Notes: a model not told the origin generated them from the sequence alone. A DNA stretch of 64,000 bases from CALBPI01 sp038533155 (GCA_038533155.1 JBCAZH010000001.1:1-64000); one strand, 5' to 3'; positions 7,519-17,105 are shown, counted from the first letter of the stretch. Made by a program: numbers and translations.

Positions 7519-9270
7519 ATGGTAGAGGTTCGACCCGCAGCGCGATTCGCTCGCGCCGTTCTCAGCACGTTCATGCTCCTGGCACTTGCGGCTTGCGGCG
7601 GTGGTGGCACCGACGAAGGCACGATTGCGCCGCCGCCGGTAGGCAACCCGCCGCCAGATCCAACACCGACGCCGAACCCACCGCCGACGGTGTCGTACTC
7701 GCTGATCGAAACCGAAGCGGAGGCACAGCGCTTTCTCAGCACGGCGACTTTCGGCGGCACATCGAGCGACATTGCCGCATTGGTGGGTCAGGATGCAGCG
7801 GATTGGCTCGCCGCTGAGTTCGCGAAGCCGGCCACGAACTACCTCGATCGGGTTATTCCATTAATCACGCAACGACTCGACGAGCCGTTCAACGCTCGTG
7901 CGACACGTCCCGTGCATTCGGACATGTTCTGGGAAGCGACGATCAGCGGGAATGATCAGCTGCGCCAGCGGGCGCTGTTCGCGTTGTCGCAGATCGTTGT
8001 GGTCGGCGAGTTCAGTCTCAACCGCTCTCATCAACACGCCGCCTATATGGATGCGTTGTACCTGAATGCGTTCGGCAACTACCGCGACTTGCTGGACGAC
8101 ATCACCTACAACCCGTCCATGGGGGACTACCTGACCTATCGCGGCAGTCAACGCGCCAATGCAAACACCGGACGCTTGCCGGACGAGAACTACGCGCGCG
8201 AGATCCTGCAGCTGTTCACGATCGGTTTGATCGAGCTGAATATGGACGGCACACCGGCGCTGCAAAACGGTCAGACGGTTGAGACGTTCGATAATGATGA
8301 CATCGTGAATCTGTCGCGCGTGTTTACCGGCATGAACTTCGATCGCACACGGAATCCTGAATGGCTTATGTGGGCGGTACCGATGGCGCATTTCGCAAAC
8401 CGTCATTCGCCAGAGTCGAAAGAGTTTCTAGGTGTGTCCATCCCGGAGAACACGGACGGGCCGACGTCGATCGACCTGGCGCTCGACGGTATTTTCGCAC
8501 ACGACAACGTGCCGCCATTTATCGCGCGCCAGTTGATTCAGCGATTCACAATGAGTAGCCCGCCACCGGCGTATGTTGAGCGCGTGGCTACCGCCTTTGC
8601 GACCGGCAGTTTCACGGCCGATAACGGAGCGACGTTTGGAACGGGCAACCGAGGCGACATGCAAGCAACGCTCGCTGCGGTGTTGCTGGACGAGTTGATG
8701 TTCGCCGACACGGTTGACGGCAAGTTACGTGAGCCTGTGCTGCGTTTCGTGCATCTGATTCGCGCGATGGAGACCGAGAACATCAATGTGGCGGCAGAGA
8801 ACCGGCTGCGCGATTCGGGAGATACCGGAACAAGCCTTGGTCAGCATCCTTTCCGGCCACCATCGGTGTTCAACTTCTACCGCCCCGGCTACGTAGCGCC
8901 GAACACCGAATCTGGAGAACGTGGTTTGACCGCTCCTGAGTTGCAGATCGTCAACGGCGCTTCCAGCATCGGCTACATCAATTTCGTGGGTGACTACATT
9001 TTCAATCGCACGCCGAACGGCGGCACCAACGCGTTTGAACCCAACTACGCACCGTTTGTTGCGTTGGCCGACGACGGCGACGCGCTGGTGACCTACGTCG
9101 ACAGTCTGCTAACCGGCGGCCGTTTACCGCAGCAGGACTTTGATGAATTCGCATCGATCGTAGACGCAATGCCGCTGCGCAGTGGTCAGACCGATAGCGA
9201 CTTGCGCAAACGCGCCCAAACCGCTTTGTATCTTGTAGCGACCAGCGCCACGTTCGCCGTGGTCCAGTGA
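7519..9270 (+). CDS. DUF1800 family exported lipoprotein
   Basis: 583 residues. The N-terminal signal ends in a lipobox (LLALAACGGGG), followed by a proline-rich linker (about residues 36-62) and then the DUF1800 domain. The domain shows AQRFLSTATFGG near its start, NYAREILQLFTIGL in the middle and HPFRPPSVFNFYRPGY late. DUF1800 proteins are usually paired with DUF1501 proteins, as here; the biochemical role is not established. The ATG at 7519 is preceded by AGGAGAGG. The DUF1501 gene starts 12 bases after the stop, so the two form an operon. Confidence 0.9.
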   Translation: MVEVRPAARFARAVLSTFMLLALAACGGGGTDEGTIAPPPVGNPPPDPTPTPNPPPTVSYSLIETEAEAQRFLSTATFGGTSSDIAALVGQDAADWLAAEFAKPATNYLDRVIPLITQRLDEPFNARATRPVHSDMFWEATISGNDQLRQRALFALSQIVVVGEFSLNRSHQHAAYMDALYLNAFGNYRDLLDDITYNPSMGDYLTYRGSQRANANTGRLPDENYAREILQLFTIGLIELNMDGTPALQNGQTVETFDNDDIVNLSRVFTGMNFDRTRNPEWLMWAVPMAHFANRHSPESKEFLGVSIPENTDGPTSIDLALDGIFAHDNVPPFIARQLIQRFTMSSPPPAYVERVATAFATGSFTADNGATFGTGNRGDMQATLAAVLLDELMFADTVDGKLREPVLRFVHLIRAMETENINVAAENRLRDSGDTGTSLGQHPFRPPSVFNFYRPGYVAPNTESGERGLTAPELQIVNGASSIGYINFVGDYIFNRTPNGGTNAFEPNYAPFVALADDGDALVTYVDSLLTGGRLPQQDFDEFASIVDAMPLRSGQTDSDLRKRAQTALYLVATSATFAVVQ

Positions 9271-9281
9271 GGAGATCGATC

Positions 9282-10703
9282 ATGACCAATAGAACTCGTC
9301 GAGATTTTCTTCGGACCTGCGTCGGTACGGCCTGCGCGGGCGGTATTCTTCCGCAGTTGCTCGCTAACCACGCACACGCTGCAGATACGTCGGGATACAA
9401 AGCGCTCGTTTGCCTATTTTTCTTCGGGGGTATCGACAATCACGATGTCGTCATCCCTCGCGACAACGCGTCCTATCAGCGGTTCCTGAACACACGGCGC
9501 AGCATGATGGATATCTATGCCGCAACCCCAGAGGCGGGTAGCCGCGCACGCGCCGACTTGTTGCCGCTGTTGCCGAACAACTCCGGCGTATTCGGCGGGC
9601 TTGAATACGGACTTGCGTCTGAGTACGAACCGGTTGTCGACCTGTTCAATAGCGGTGAGCTCGCTGTGGTCGGCGGTGTTGGTCCGCTGATCCAGCCGAC
9701 CAGTCGCGATCAGTTCAATGCGCGCTCGGTGCCGCTGCCGAAACAACTGTTCTCCCACAACGATCAGCAGTCGACCTGGATGGCGTTGGATACCGAAGGT
9801 GTGCGACTCGGATGGGGTGGCCGTTTCATCGACCAATTCCGCGCTGCGGACCCGACCTTGCGTGCGGATCTTGCCGGTATCACGACTTTCGGCAATACGG
9901 TATTCCTCAGTGGCACTGGCGATGCACCATTTGCGCTGTCCAGCAATGGCGCCCTACCTCTGACCTTGGTCGAGAATCGAAATATCCTTGGAACTAGCAC
10001 CGATTTTGATCCGATCCGTCAACAGATCAATGCACGCCTGATCTCGCAGAACAACGCATCGTCGAACGTGTTCGCAAATGATTTCGAGACGTTGCAGGCA
10101 ACGGGCGTGGCATTGACGAACGAGTTTGGTGAAGCCTATGCGCAACGAACGCCTCTGACGACGACGTTCACCCCCGGTCAGGCCGCGGGGCAGTTGCGAG
10201 CGGTTGCAGAGGCAATCTCGCTGCGCAACGTCTTGGGTGTGTCTCGTCAGGTGTTCTTTGTCGGCATGGGTGGCTTCGACTCGCACAGTGCACAGGCGAA
10301 CAGTTTGCCGGGCTTGCAGACGCAAATCGCCAATGGCATTCGAGACTTCCGCAACGCGATGGTAGAGCTGGGTGTTTGGGATGACGTCACGTTGTTCACG
10401 GCTGCAGATTTCGGTCGGACGTTGAACGACAACGGCGACGGGACGGATCATGGCTGGGCCGGTCATCACTTCGTTGCCGGTGGCAGTGTTCGTGGTCAGC
10501 GGGTGTATGGCGGCTTCCCGGATTCCGACGTTGCTTCCCAGGACTACACTGACGATCGTGGCCGCTTGATTCCGTCAGTGTCCGTGGAGCAGTACGCCGC
10601 AACGCTCGGCAGTTGGTTCGGCCTGACTGATGCAGAGCTAAGATCCGCCTTACCGAATCTTGCGAACTTCAACAGTGCGGATCTCGGGTTTATGCAGGCT
10701 TAA
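9282..10703 (+). CDS. DUF1501 protein with Tat signal
   Basis: About 473 residues. The N-terminus carries a twin-arginine signal (TRRDFLRTC, then a hydrophobic stretch ending NHAHA), so the protein is probably exported folded. The body fits the DUF1501 family, related to sulfatase/alkaline phosphatase-like folds, with VCLFFFGGIDNHDVVIPRDN near the start, GMGGFDSHSAQ in the middle and TDHGWAGHHFVAGG near the end. I chose the ATG at 9282, with a GGAG upstream, over an in-frame GTG at 9267. It is the partner of the DUF1800 lipoprotein. Its stop overlaps the ubiA stop on the other strand by four bases. Confidence 0.88.
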   Translation: MTNRTRRDFLRTCVGTACAGGILPQLLANHAHAADTSGYKALVCLFFFGGIDNHDVVIPRDNASYQRFLNTRRSMMDIYAATPEAGSRARADLLPLLPNNSGVFGGLEYGLASEYEPVVDLFNSGELAVVGGVGPLIQPTSRDQFNARSVPLPKQLFSHNDQQSTWMALDTEGVRLGWGGRFIDQFRAADPTLRADLAGITTFGNTVFLSGTGDAPFALSSNGALPLTLVENRNILGTSTDFDPIRQQINARLISQNNASSNVFANDFETLQATGVALTNEFGEAYAQRTPLTTTFTPGQAAGQLRAVAEAISLRNVLGVSRQVFFVGMGGFDSHSAQANSLPGLQTQIANGIRDFRNAMVELGVWDDVTLFTAADFGRTLNDNGDGTDHGWAGHHFVAGGSVRGQRVYGGFPDSDVASQDYTDDRGRLIPSVSVEQYAATLGSWFGLTDAELRSALPNLANFNSADLGFMQA

Positions 10704-11593
10704 GCCGACGCGTACAAATAGTGCAGCGCGAGACCGACGAAAACGACAAGTCCGATCCATTGGTTGTTGAGGAATGCGCGAAGACATAGCGCTGGATCGC
10801 GGTCGCGGATCAGGTGTTGCTGATAAAGCATGAATGCGCTGACCGCGGGCAAGGACACGTAATACCAAGGCCCAAGTGAGAGCCGGGTACCGAGCATTAC
10901 GAGCGCGAGCAGCATGATCAGTTGTAGGGCGCCGATCACGAACCGGTCGGTCTCACCGAATAGTATTGCGGTGGATTTGATGCCTGCCGCGAGATCGTCT
11001 TCCCGATCGCACATCGCGTACATCGTGTCGTAGATCACGGCCCAGACCGCGGTAATCGCAAACAAATGCCAAGCAACGACCGGTATCTCTTCCGTTTGGG
11101 CTGCGAACGCCATCGGAATGGCCCACGCGAAGGCAACGCCCAGGACAAACTGTGGCACAGAAATGAAGCGCTTCATGAACGGATAGACCACCATCAACAG
11201 TGCTCCGCCGACGGCGAGCATCTGGGTCAACGTGTTTTGTGTAGAAACAAGTCCGATCGCTATGAAACCGAAAACAATAAAGAGTGCCAGCGCCTCAACC
11301 ACACCGACTTGGCCGCTAGCCAGCGGCCTGTCTTGTGTTCGCCGGACGTCGGGATCGAGTTTGCGATCTGCAATGTCGTTGATGATGCAGCCCGCCGATC
11401 GCGTCACGACGGCGCCAAGGACAAATACGATCAACACCTGCTGGTCAGGGCGCCCTTCACCCGCGACCCACAAGGCCCATAACATCGGCCACGCGAGCAG
11501 CCAAATGCCGATGGGTCGATCAAGGCGTGCTAGTCGCCAGTAGATCTTCGCTTGCCGAAGCAGCGCGCTGCCCAGGCTGTTGCTCGCCGGCAT
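10700..11593 (-). CDS. ubiA: 4-hydroxybenzoate polyprenyltransferase
   Basis: Integral membrane prenyltransferase (297 residues) that attaches the polyprenyl tail to 4-hydroxybenzoate in ubiquinone synthesis. The two Asp-rich motifs are visible: NDIADRKLDPDVRRTQDRPLASG and, later, DTMYAMCDREDDL. The N-terminal LARLDRPIGIWLLAWP is characteristic. The start lies one base after the ubiC stop, so UbiC and UbiA are co-expressed and provide consecutive steps. The 3' end overlaps the DUF1501 gene tail-to-tail. Confidence 0.96.
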   Translation of the reverse strand: MPASNSLGSALLRQAKIYWRLARLDRPIGIWLLAWPMLWALWVAGEGRPDQQVLIVFVLGAVVTRSAGCIINDIADRKLDPDVRRTQDRPLASGQVGVVEALALFIVFGFIAIGLVSTQNTLTQMLAVGGALLMVVYPFMKRFISVPQFVLGVAFAWAIPMAFAAQTEEIPVVAWHLFAITAVWAVIYDTMYAMCDREDDLAAGIKSTAILFGETDRFVIGALQLIMLLALVMLGTRLSLGPWYYVSLPAVSAFMLYQQHLIRDRDPALCLRAFLNNQWIGLVVFVGLALHYLYASA

Positions 11594-11594
11594 A

Positions 11595-12140
11595 TCAGCA
11601 AGACTCCCGTGGGATGTGCGCGAGCGCTGGCGATAAATATTCGATCAGGAACAGCGGATGTCCCTGCACGTCAAACTGCGACCTGCGCGCCCATGCTGCG
11701 GTGGCTACTCGAACATCACGAGTGCGCACGCATTGGTTGAATGCCATGGCGACGCGGCGAGTGTCATCGAGATTCGCGAGCGCGCTGCCTAGCGGCCGGG
11801 CGCCGAGTGATTTCAGCCAAGGGTGCGCTTGTATCGTCGCGGTCGGGGCAAAGCACTCGGCATGAACGTAGACCGTGCCACCGAAAGACATCGTGATCTC
11901 CCGGCACCAGCCTGCGCTTTGCTGGGCCGCGACCAAATCGGCGGTCCAACTCGGCGCAGCTCCGTGAGCCTCCCGGATCACATCGATGACCACCGCTTCG
12001 CCGAGACTTGCTTGTAGATCCGGCGTTAACAATCCTCGGCGCAGCAACCAGTCGGCATAGTGCCCGTCTACGGCAGCGTCAGGCTGCCACAGCGTGTCGT
12101 TACGTGGATCGTCAATGGGAGTATCGGGACTGATTGTCAT
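11595..12140 (-). CDS. ubiC: Chorismate lyase
   Basis: 181 residues; converts chorismate to 4-hydroxybenzoate and pyruvate, the committed step of ubiquinone synthesis. Family features are the REI-V-hAe segment (CREITMSFGGTVYVHAECFAP), the LGARPLGSAL motif and the C-terminal WARRSQFDVQGHPLFLIEYL. The start codon lies inside the left copy of a 55-bp repeat beside an assembly gap. If the gap is collapsed (see findings), recG ends about 27 bases upstream of this ATG, placing ubiC in the spoT-ridA-recG transcription unit. Confidence 0.9.
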   Translation of the reverse strand: MTISPDTPIDDPRNDTLWQPDAAVDGHYADWLLRRGLLTPDLQASLGEAVVIDVIREAHGAAPSWTADLVAAQQSAGWCREITMSFGGTVYVHAECFAPTATIQAHPWLKSLGARPLGSALANLDDTRRVAMAFNQCVRTRDVRVATAAWARRSQFDVQGHPLFLIEYLSPALAHIPRESC

Positions 12141-12157
12141 TCGTGCCTATCTCGTCA
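12103..12157. repeat. Left copy of 55-bp direct repeat at assembly gap
   Basis: Starts CGTGGATCGTCAATGGGAGT, ends TATCTCGTCA, and is identical over 55 bases to 12258-12312. It contains the ubiC start codon and the first UbiC codons, so it is coding sequence and not a mobile repeat. Identical contig ends of this length are typical of an unmerged k-mer overlap. Confidence 0.95.
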
Positions 12158-12257
12158 NNNNNNNNNNNNNNNNNNNNNNNNNNNNNNNNNNNNNNNNNNN
12201 NNNNNNNNNNNNNNNNNNNNNNNNNNNNNNNNNNNNNNNNNNNNNNNNNNNNNNNNN
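12158..12257. other. Assembly gap of 100 N (probably spurious)
   Basis: Exactly 100 undetermined bases, the conventional placeholder for unknown length. Both sides carry the same 55-bp sequence, so the two contig ends most likely overlap and no sequence is missing. Apparent reading frames through this gap are artefacts. Confidence 0.9.
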
Positions 12258-12312
12258 CGTGGATCGTCAATGGGAGTATCGGGACTGATTGTCATTCGTG
12301 CCTATCTCGTCA
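12258..12312. repeat. Right copy of 55-bp direct repeat at assembly gap
   Basis: Exact copy of 12103-12157. After it the sequence continues with ten bases to the recG stop codon. Removing the gap and one copy joins recG and ubiC with a normal short intergenic distance. Confidence 0.95.
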
Positions 12313-12322
12313 GCCGCCTATT

Positions 12323-14440
12323 CTAAACGTTCCCGTATCGGCTCGCGTCACCGATCCACCGAGCGAGTAGCTGCTCGACGGTGTCGGCGCTTTCCTTGTC
12401 GGTTTTACTAAGAATTTGGCTGGCAGCATTCTGCACAGCAGGCAACAAATCGGCATCGCGCTTCAGGTCCGCGAGCCGGAAGGCAACCGAACCGGTTTGC
12501 CGAGTGCCAAGCAACTCACCAGGCCCGCGTAACTCGAGGTCCTGCTCCGCGATCACAAACCCATCGTTGCTCTCGCGCATCACGCCGAGGCGTGCTTTCG
12601 CAGTGCGGGAAAGCGGCGATTTGTAGAGCAAAACGCAGGTGCTCGCGGTGGCACCCCTGCCGACGCGTCCGCGCAGTTGATGCAACTGCGACAAGCCCAT
12701 CCGTTCGGCATTCTCAATGATCATGAGGCTGGCATTGGGGACATCGACGCCCACTTCAATTACGGTGGTTGCGACCAACAGATCGGTTGCTGCGCTGGCG
12801 AACCGCTGCATCGCCGCCGCTTTGTCAGCCGGCTTCAGCCGACCATGCACCAGGCCTACCCGGACTTCCGGGAGCTGTTCCGCTAAGTGAGCCGCCGTGT
12901 CCTCTGCCGCTTGTGCCTCGAGTTGCTCTGAGGTCTCGACCAGCGGGCAAACCCAATAAACCTGGCGGCCTTCGGCGCAAGCTGTTGCGACACGATCGAT
13001 AACCTCGTCTCGTCGCTCCTCGGGTATCACGACGGTTTTGACGGGTGTTCGACCCGGTGGCAGTTCGTCAATGATCGACGTATCGAGATCGGCGTAGGCG
13101 GTCATCGCCAGTGTTCTCGGAATTGGCGTGGCGGTCATGACAAGTTGGTGTGGTGCCAGGCCATGCCGACCGCCTTTGTCGCGCAGCGCCAATCGTTGGT
13201 GAACCCCGAACCGGTGTTGTTCGTCAATGATGACCAGTCCAAGACGGGCGAAACTGACCGTGTCCTGGAACAAAGCGTGCGTGCCGACGACCATCTTGGC
13301 GCGGCCACTCTCCACCGCCGCCAACGCTTGGCGCCGTTCCGCTGCACGCAGGCTGCCAGCGAGCCTAACCACCTCAATATCCAGCGGACCTAGCCAACGT
13401 CGAAAGCTATCTTCGTGCTGTTCCGCCAGCAATTCTGTCGGGGCCATCAAAGCACACTGCATACCCCCGCCGATGGCAGAGACTGCGGCGAGGGCTGCGA
13501 CCAACGTCTTACCGGATCCGACATCCCCTTGCACGAGCCGCAACATTGGTTGCTCCAACGCCATGTCTGAGGAGATTTCGGCAAACACCCGATGCTGTGC
13601 ATCCGTGGGCTCGAATGTCAGCCTTTGCAGCAGCTTTTGAATGAGTGGATGCCCCGGCGGGATCGCAGGTGCGCTTTCCGATTGAACACTACGCCGCAAC
13701 AACCGCATGCTGACCTGATGGGCCAGCAATTCTTCCAGTGCTAGCCGTCGCTGCGCCGGGTGTGCCGCGTCGATCAACGAAGCGGTATCCGTGTCTGGAG
13801 GTGGCGAATGGACGATCTCCAGTGCATCGCGGAGTGTGGGCAGATCGAGGTTTCGGAGTAGTCCTTCCGGAACCAATTCCTTGGGCGGATCCTGACGCAT
13901 TATCGTCAGCGCACCAGCGACGAGGTTGCGCATCCGTTGCTGGTGTATCCCTTCGGTGGTCGGATAGATTGCTGACAGTCCGGTCTCTGTCGCGGCAGAC
14001 TCGGTATCGCCGAGCAACCGGTATTCGGGATGCACCATCTCTTTACCCGCTTTTGACAGTCGAATTTCTCCGAACGCTGTCAGGCGACGCGCCCGCGAAA
14101 AACCCGCCCGTTGTGCATTAGAGAAGTGAAAAAATCGCAGCGTGACCTGGCCCGTGCCGTCAAAGACTCGGACTAGCAAGGTACGCCTCGGGCGGAACAC
14201 AACCTCAGCGATGGCGACTTCGCCTTCCACCATGATGCGCGTTCCCGGCTGGGCACCGCCGATCGGCGTGATCTGGGTCCGGTCTTCATACCGCAGTGGC
14301 ATCTGGAAGAGTAAGTCCTCTACCCGATGTATGCCGAATCCGGCCAGTTTCTCCGCGAGCGCGGGTCCGACGCCGCGCAAGGTGCGCGGGGATCCCTTGA
14401 GAGCGTGCGAAGCCTTAGTCGAGGATTGGGATGACGGCAT
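12323..14440 (-). CDS. recG: ATP-dependent DNA helicase RecG
   Basis: 705 residues, close to the usual ~690. An N-terminal wedge/OB domain (about residues 15-260) begins with the LRGVGPALAEKLAGFGI helix-hairpin-helix-like segment. The superfamily 2 helicase core follows, with Walker A GDVGSGKT, the DEQHRFG box, TATPIPRTLAM and the late QLRGRVGRG motif. RecG remodels stalled replication forks and Holliday junctions. The first 26 bases overlap the end of ridA. The gene lies in the conserved gmk-rpoZ-spoT-recG neighbourhood. Confidence 0.97.
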   Translation of the reverse strand: MPSSQSSTKASHALKGSPRTLRGVGPALAEKLAGFGIHRVEDLLFQMPLRYEDRTQITPIGGAQPGTRIMVEGEVAIAEVVFRPRRTLLVRVFDGTGQVTLRFFHFSNAQRAGFSRARRLTAFGEIRLSKAGKEMVHPEYRLLGDTESAATETGLSAIYPTTEGIHQQRMRNLVAGALTIMRQDPPKELVPEGLLRNLDLPTLRDALEIVHSPPPDTDTASLIDAAHPAQRRLALEELLAHQVSMRLLRRSVQSESAPAIPPGHPLIQKLLQRLTFEPTDAQHRVFAEISSDMALEQPMLRLVQGDVGSGKTLVAALAAVSAIGGGMQCALMAPTELLAEQHEDSFRRWLGPLDIEVVRLAGSLRAAERRQALAAVESGRAKMVVGTHALFQDTVSFARLGLVIIDEQHRFGVHQRLALRDKGGRHGLAPHQLVMTATPIPRTLAMTAYADLDTSIIDELPPGRTPVKTVVIPEERRDEVIDRVATACAEGRQVYWVCPLVETSEQLEAQAAEDTAAHLAEQLPEVRVGLVHGRLKPADKAAAMQRFASAATDLLVATTVIEVGVDVPNASLMIIENAERMGLSQLHQLRGRVGRGATASTCVLLYKSPLSRTAKARLGVMRESNDGFVIAEQDLELRGPGELLGTRQTGSVAFRLADLKRDADLLPAVQNAASQILSKTDKESADTVEQLLARWIGDASRYGNV

Positions 14441-14801
14441 CCGCTTCTACATCGACCCCTTTCGGAAGACTGGCGACGCCGACGGCGGCCCTGGCCGGGA
14501 AAGGGGCATCAAAAAACTCTTCCATGACCTCGTTGACGATACTGAACTGCTCAAGATCCGTCAGAAATACCATGATCTTCGCGGCGTTTTTGAGATCCGC
14601 ACCAGCGGCGCTCGCCACCGCGCTGAGATTGCGAAAGACCTGACGCGCCCGTTCACGAAAATCGCCGTCAACTACGGCCATGGTTTGAGGTTCCAGTGGA
14701 ATCTGGCCTGACAAAAACACGAGGTCACCGCAGCGGATGGCCTGTGAGTAAGTGCCGATAGCTTGCGGTGCCTGATCGGTATGGATCGCTTCTCGCTGCA
14801 T
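14415..14801 (-). CDS. ridA: RidA family enamine/imine deaminase
   Basis: 128 residues, the standard size of a RidA (YjgF/UK114) subunit, which forms trimers in the cytoplasm. RidA hydrolyses reactive 2-aminoacrylate-type imines released by PLP enzymes. The family landmarks are AIGTYSQAIRCGDLVFLSGQIPL, the NAAKIMVFLTDLEQF region and the C-terminal PFPARAAVGVASLPKGVDVEADA with the conserved arginine. It sits between spoT and recG; ridA is found beside spoT in many proteobacteria. Its stop lies inside recG, implying coupling. Confidence 0.95.
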   Translation of the reverse strand: MQREAIHTDQAPQAIGTYSQAIRCGDLVFLSGQIPLEPQTMAVVDGDFRERARQVFRNLSAVASAAGADLKNAAKIMVFLTDLEQFSIVNEVMEEFFDAPFPARAAVGVASLPKGVDVEADAVIPILD

Positions 14802-14853
14802 TCGCGGACTCCGTCGAAAAAATCGCGGAGAGTATACCTGTCCGAGGTTGGGA

Positions 14854-17049
14854 TCAGGCGAGGTTTCTAGTCACCTTGGTGACGCTCTTCATCGCTCGAA
14901 TGCTGCGCAGGACTTCGGCGAGGTGTTGTCGATCCCGCACTTCGATGCCAAAGGTCAGGTAGGACGTATCGATATCTCGTGAGCCGACCTCAACCTGGTC
15001 GATATTCGATCCGACGTCCGCAATCGTCGCAGCGACCTCTGCTAGCACGCCCATCCGATTGACGGCCTCGACCGACAGCAGGACGTGAAATGTCTGGTCT
15101 TCGATCTGTTCCAGCCAGTTGACCTCGACCCATTTCTCCGTGTGTTTTCGGTAGCTCGCGAGGTTGCCGCACTGCGTGCGATGGATCACGATGCCACGCC
15201 CGGAGCTCAGGTAGCCCATAATCGTGTCGCCTGGAATCGGGCTGCAACATTTGGCATAGCTGACGACCATGCCCTCAGTGCCAGAGATGGTTAGCGGGCT
15301 ATCGCCCGCGTCCGGCACCACTTCCTGCTCATCCGCAAGCAGCTGTTTGGCGACCAGCGGTGCAAGTCGCTCGCCGAGCCCGAGTTGCTCGTACAGCTCT
15401 GTCACGTTGTTTAGGCCAAGGTCGTCGAGCAACGACTGCATTCGTCGCCGCGAAACCTTACGGATGTTGGTACCAAATTCAGAAAGTGCCTGCGCAAACA
15501 TGCGCTTGCCAAGATCCCGAGCTTCCTCATGCTTGAGGTTCTTCAAGTATTGCTTCAGCGCTGTGCGTGCCTTCGCGGTGACGACATAGTTGACCCAATT
15601 GGGGTTTGGCTTAGCGCCTTTCGCAGTGATGACTTCGACGCTCTGACCGTTCGATAGTTGGGTTCTCAGCGGCACGAGGCGTCGGTCGACCTTGGCCGCG
15701 ACGCAGCGGTTGCCGACGTCCGTATGCACGGCGTAGGCGAAGTCGACCGGAGTGGCACCCCGAGGCAGGCGCAAGATGTCGCCTTTCGGTGTGAACACGT
15801 AGACCTTGTCCGGAAACAGGTCGACTTTGACATTTTCTAAGAACTCTTCGGTATTGCCGGCTTGATCCATCTCCATCAGGTTGCCGAGCCACTCGCGCGC
15901 GCGTTGTTGCGAAGCGTTGGTTTCCTGATCACCGGCTTTGTATTGCCAATGAGAAGCGATGCCGTCCTCCGCCAACATGTCCATAGCGGTGGTGCGGATC
16001 TGAAACTCAATCGGCAAGCCGCGCGGCCCGAAACAGGCCGTATGCAATGACTGGTAGCCGTTGACGCGGGGGATCGCGATGTAGTCTTTGAATTTGCCCG
16101 GCATCGGTTTGTAAAGTTTGTGAATCAACCCGAGCGTTCGATAACAGGTATCGACACTGTCGACGATGATGCGGAATCCCAACACATCGACAATCTCACT
16201 CAGTGGTGTCCGCTTGCGTTGCATCTTCTGATAGATCGAATACAGGTTTTTGCTGCGGCCCAGCACCTCGCCCTGCACGTTGTGGCTGTGTAGAGCCGCG
16301 CCCAGAGTTTCGAGTAACGACTGCACGGTTTGCTTGCGGTTACCGGCCGATTTGCGGATCGCGTTTTTCAATACCTGATAGCGGAACGGGTGTAGGTATC
16401 GAAACCCGAGATCCTCCAGTTCGATCTTGATTGTGTTGATGCCGAGTCGATTCGCGATCGGCGCATAGATCTCTAGCGTCTCCCGCGCAATCCGACGCTG
16501 CTTCTCCGGCGGCATGGCCTCAAGTGTGCGCATGTTGTGCAAGCGGTCGGCGAGTTTGACAAGGATTACACGAATGTCCTCGATCATCGCAAGCAGCATT
16601 TTCCGGAAGCTCGACGCTTGCGCCTCGGCCCGGCTTTTGAACTGCACTTGGTCTAACTTCGTGACGCCATCAACCAATACGGCGACCGCCTTGCCGAACT
16701 CGGCTTCGAGCTCGCTGGCGGCGGCGGAAGTGTCTTCGATCACATCGTGCAAGATCGCCGCTGCGATGGTCTCGGAATCGAGACGCATCTCGGCGAGGAT
16801 GGTTGCGACGGCGACGGGGTGGCTGATGTAGGGCGCGCCAGAGCGGCGCTTCTGGCCGTGATGTGCGGCAGCGCCGAACTCGTAGGCTTTCAGGACGAGC
16901 TCAAGCTGCTCATCGGCCATATAGGCTCGGCACTCCTCGAGCAGTTTCGTGAAGCCTGTCGCCCACTTACTGTTGGCTGAGAATCGTCCGAGAAGGTTTG
17001 CGGCATAGTCCATGCCGCGCTCGCTTACGCTGGCCACAGGAGCGGCCAC
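14854..17049 (-). CDS. spoT: Bifunctional (p)ppGpp synthetase/hydrolase
   Basis: 731 residues with the full long RSH layout. An HD hydrolase domain contains HHGQKRRSGAPYISHP and AAILHDVIEDT; a synthetase domain contains GRSKNLYSIYQKM and KFKDYIAIPRVNGYQSLHT. A TGS domain (VFTPKGDILRLPRGATPVDFA), a zinc/helical region and a C-terminal ACT domain follow. The intact HD motif points to a hydrolase-competent SpoT-type enzyme controlling the stringent response. Several in-frame ATGs exist near the N-terminus; MDYAANLLGRF at 17013 is an alternative start. It lies downstream of rpoZ as in E. coli. Confidence 0.95.
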   Translation of the reverse strand: MAAPVASVSERGMDYAANLLGRFSANSKWATGFTKLLEECRAYMADEQLELVLKAYEFGAAAHHGQKRRSGAPYISHPVAVATILAEMRLDSETIAAAILHDVIEDTSAAASELEAEFGKAVAVLVDGVTKLDQVQFKSRAEAQASSFRKMLLAMIEDIRVILVKLADRLHNMRTLEAMPPEKQRRIARETLEIYAPIANRLGINTIKIELEDLGFRYLHPFRYQVLKNAIRKSAGNRKQTVQSLLETLGAALHSHNVQGEVLGRSKNLYSIYQKMQRKRTPLSEIVDVLGFRIIVDSVDTCYRTLGLIHKLYKPMPGKFKDYIAIPRVNGYQSLHTACFGPRGLPIEFQIRTTAMDMLAEDGIASHWQYKAGDQETNASQQRAREWLGNLMEMDQAGNTEEFLENVKVDLFPDKVYVFTPKGDILRLPRGATPVDFAYAVHTDVGNRCVAAKVDRRLVPLRTQLSNGQSVEVITAKGAKPNPNWVNYVVTAKARTALKQYLKNLKHEEARDLGKRMFAQALSEFGTNIRKVSRRRMQSLLDDLGLNNVTELYEQLGLGERLAPLVAKQLLADEQEVVPDAGDSPLTISGTEGMVVSYAKCCSPIPGDTIMGYLSSGRGIVIHRTQCGNLASYRKHTEKWVEVNWLEQIEDQTFHVLLSVEAVNRMGVLAEVAATIADVGSNIDQVEVGSRDIDTSYLTFGIEVRDRQHLAEVLRSIRAMKSVTKVTRNLA

Positions 17050-17105
17050 TGATTTGGGTGGGGTTGGCGTTTGATCAACAACACCGTGAGCCCATGCTGC
17101 GGTGC

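Noticed and set aside
12103..12312. 55-bp direct repeat as a transposition or recombination footprint
   Set aside because: The repeat is unique coding DNA at both edges of an N placeholder, which is an assembly overlap pattern, not a target-site duplication.
12060..12370. Short plus-strand frames crossing the N gap
   Set aside because: They read through the 100 N and the duplicated flank; they vanish when the gap is collapsed.
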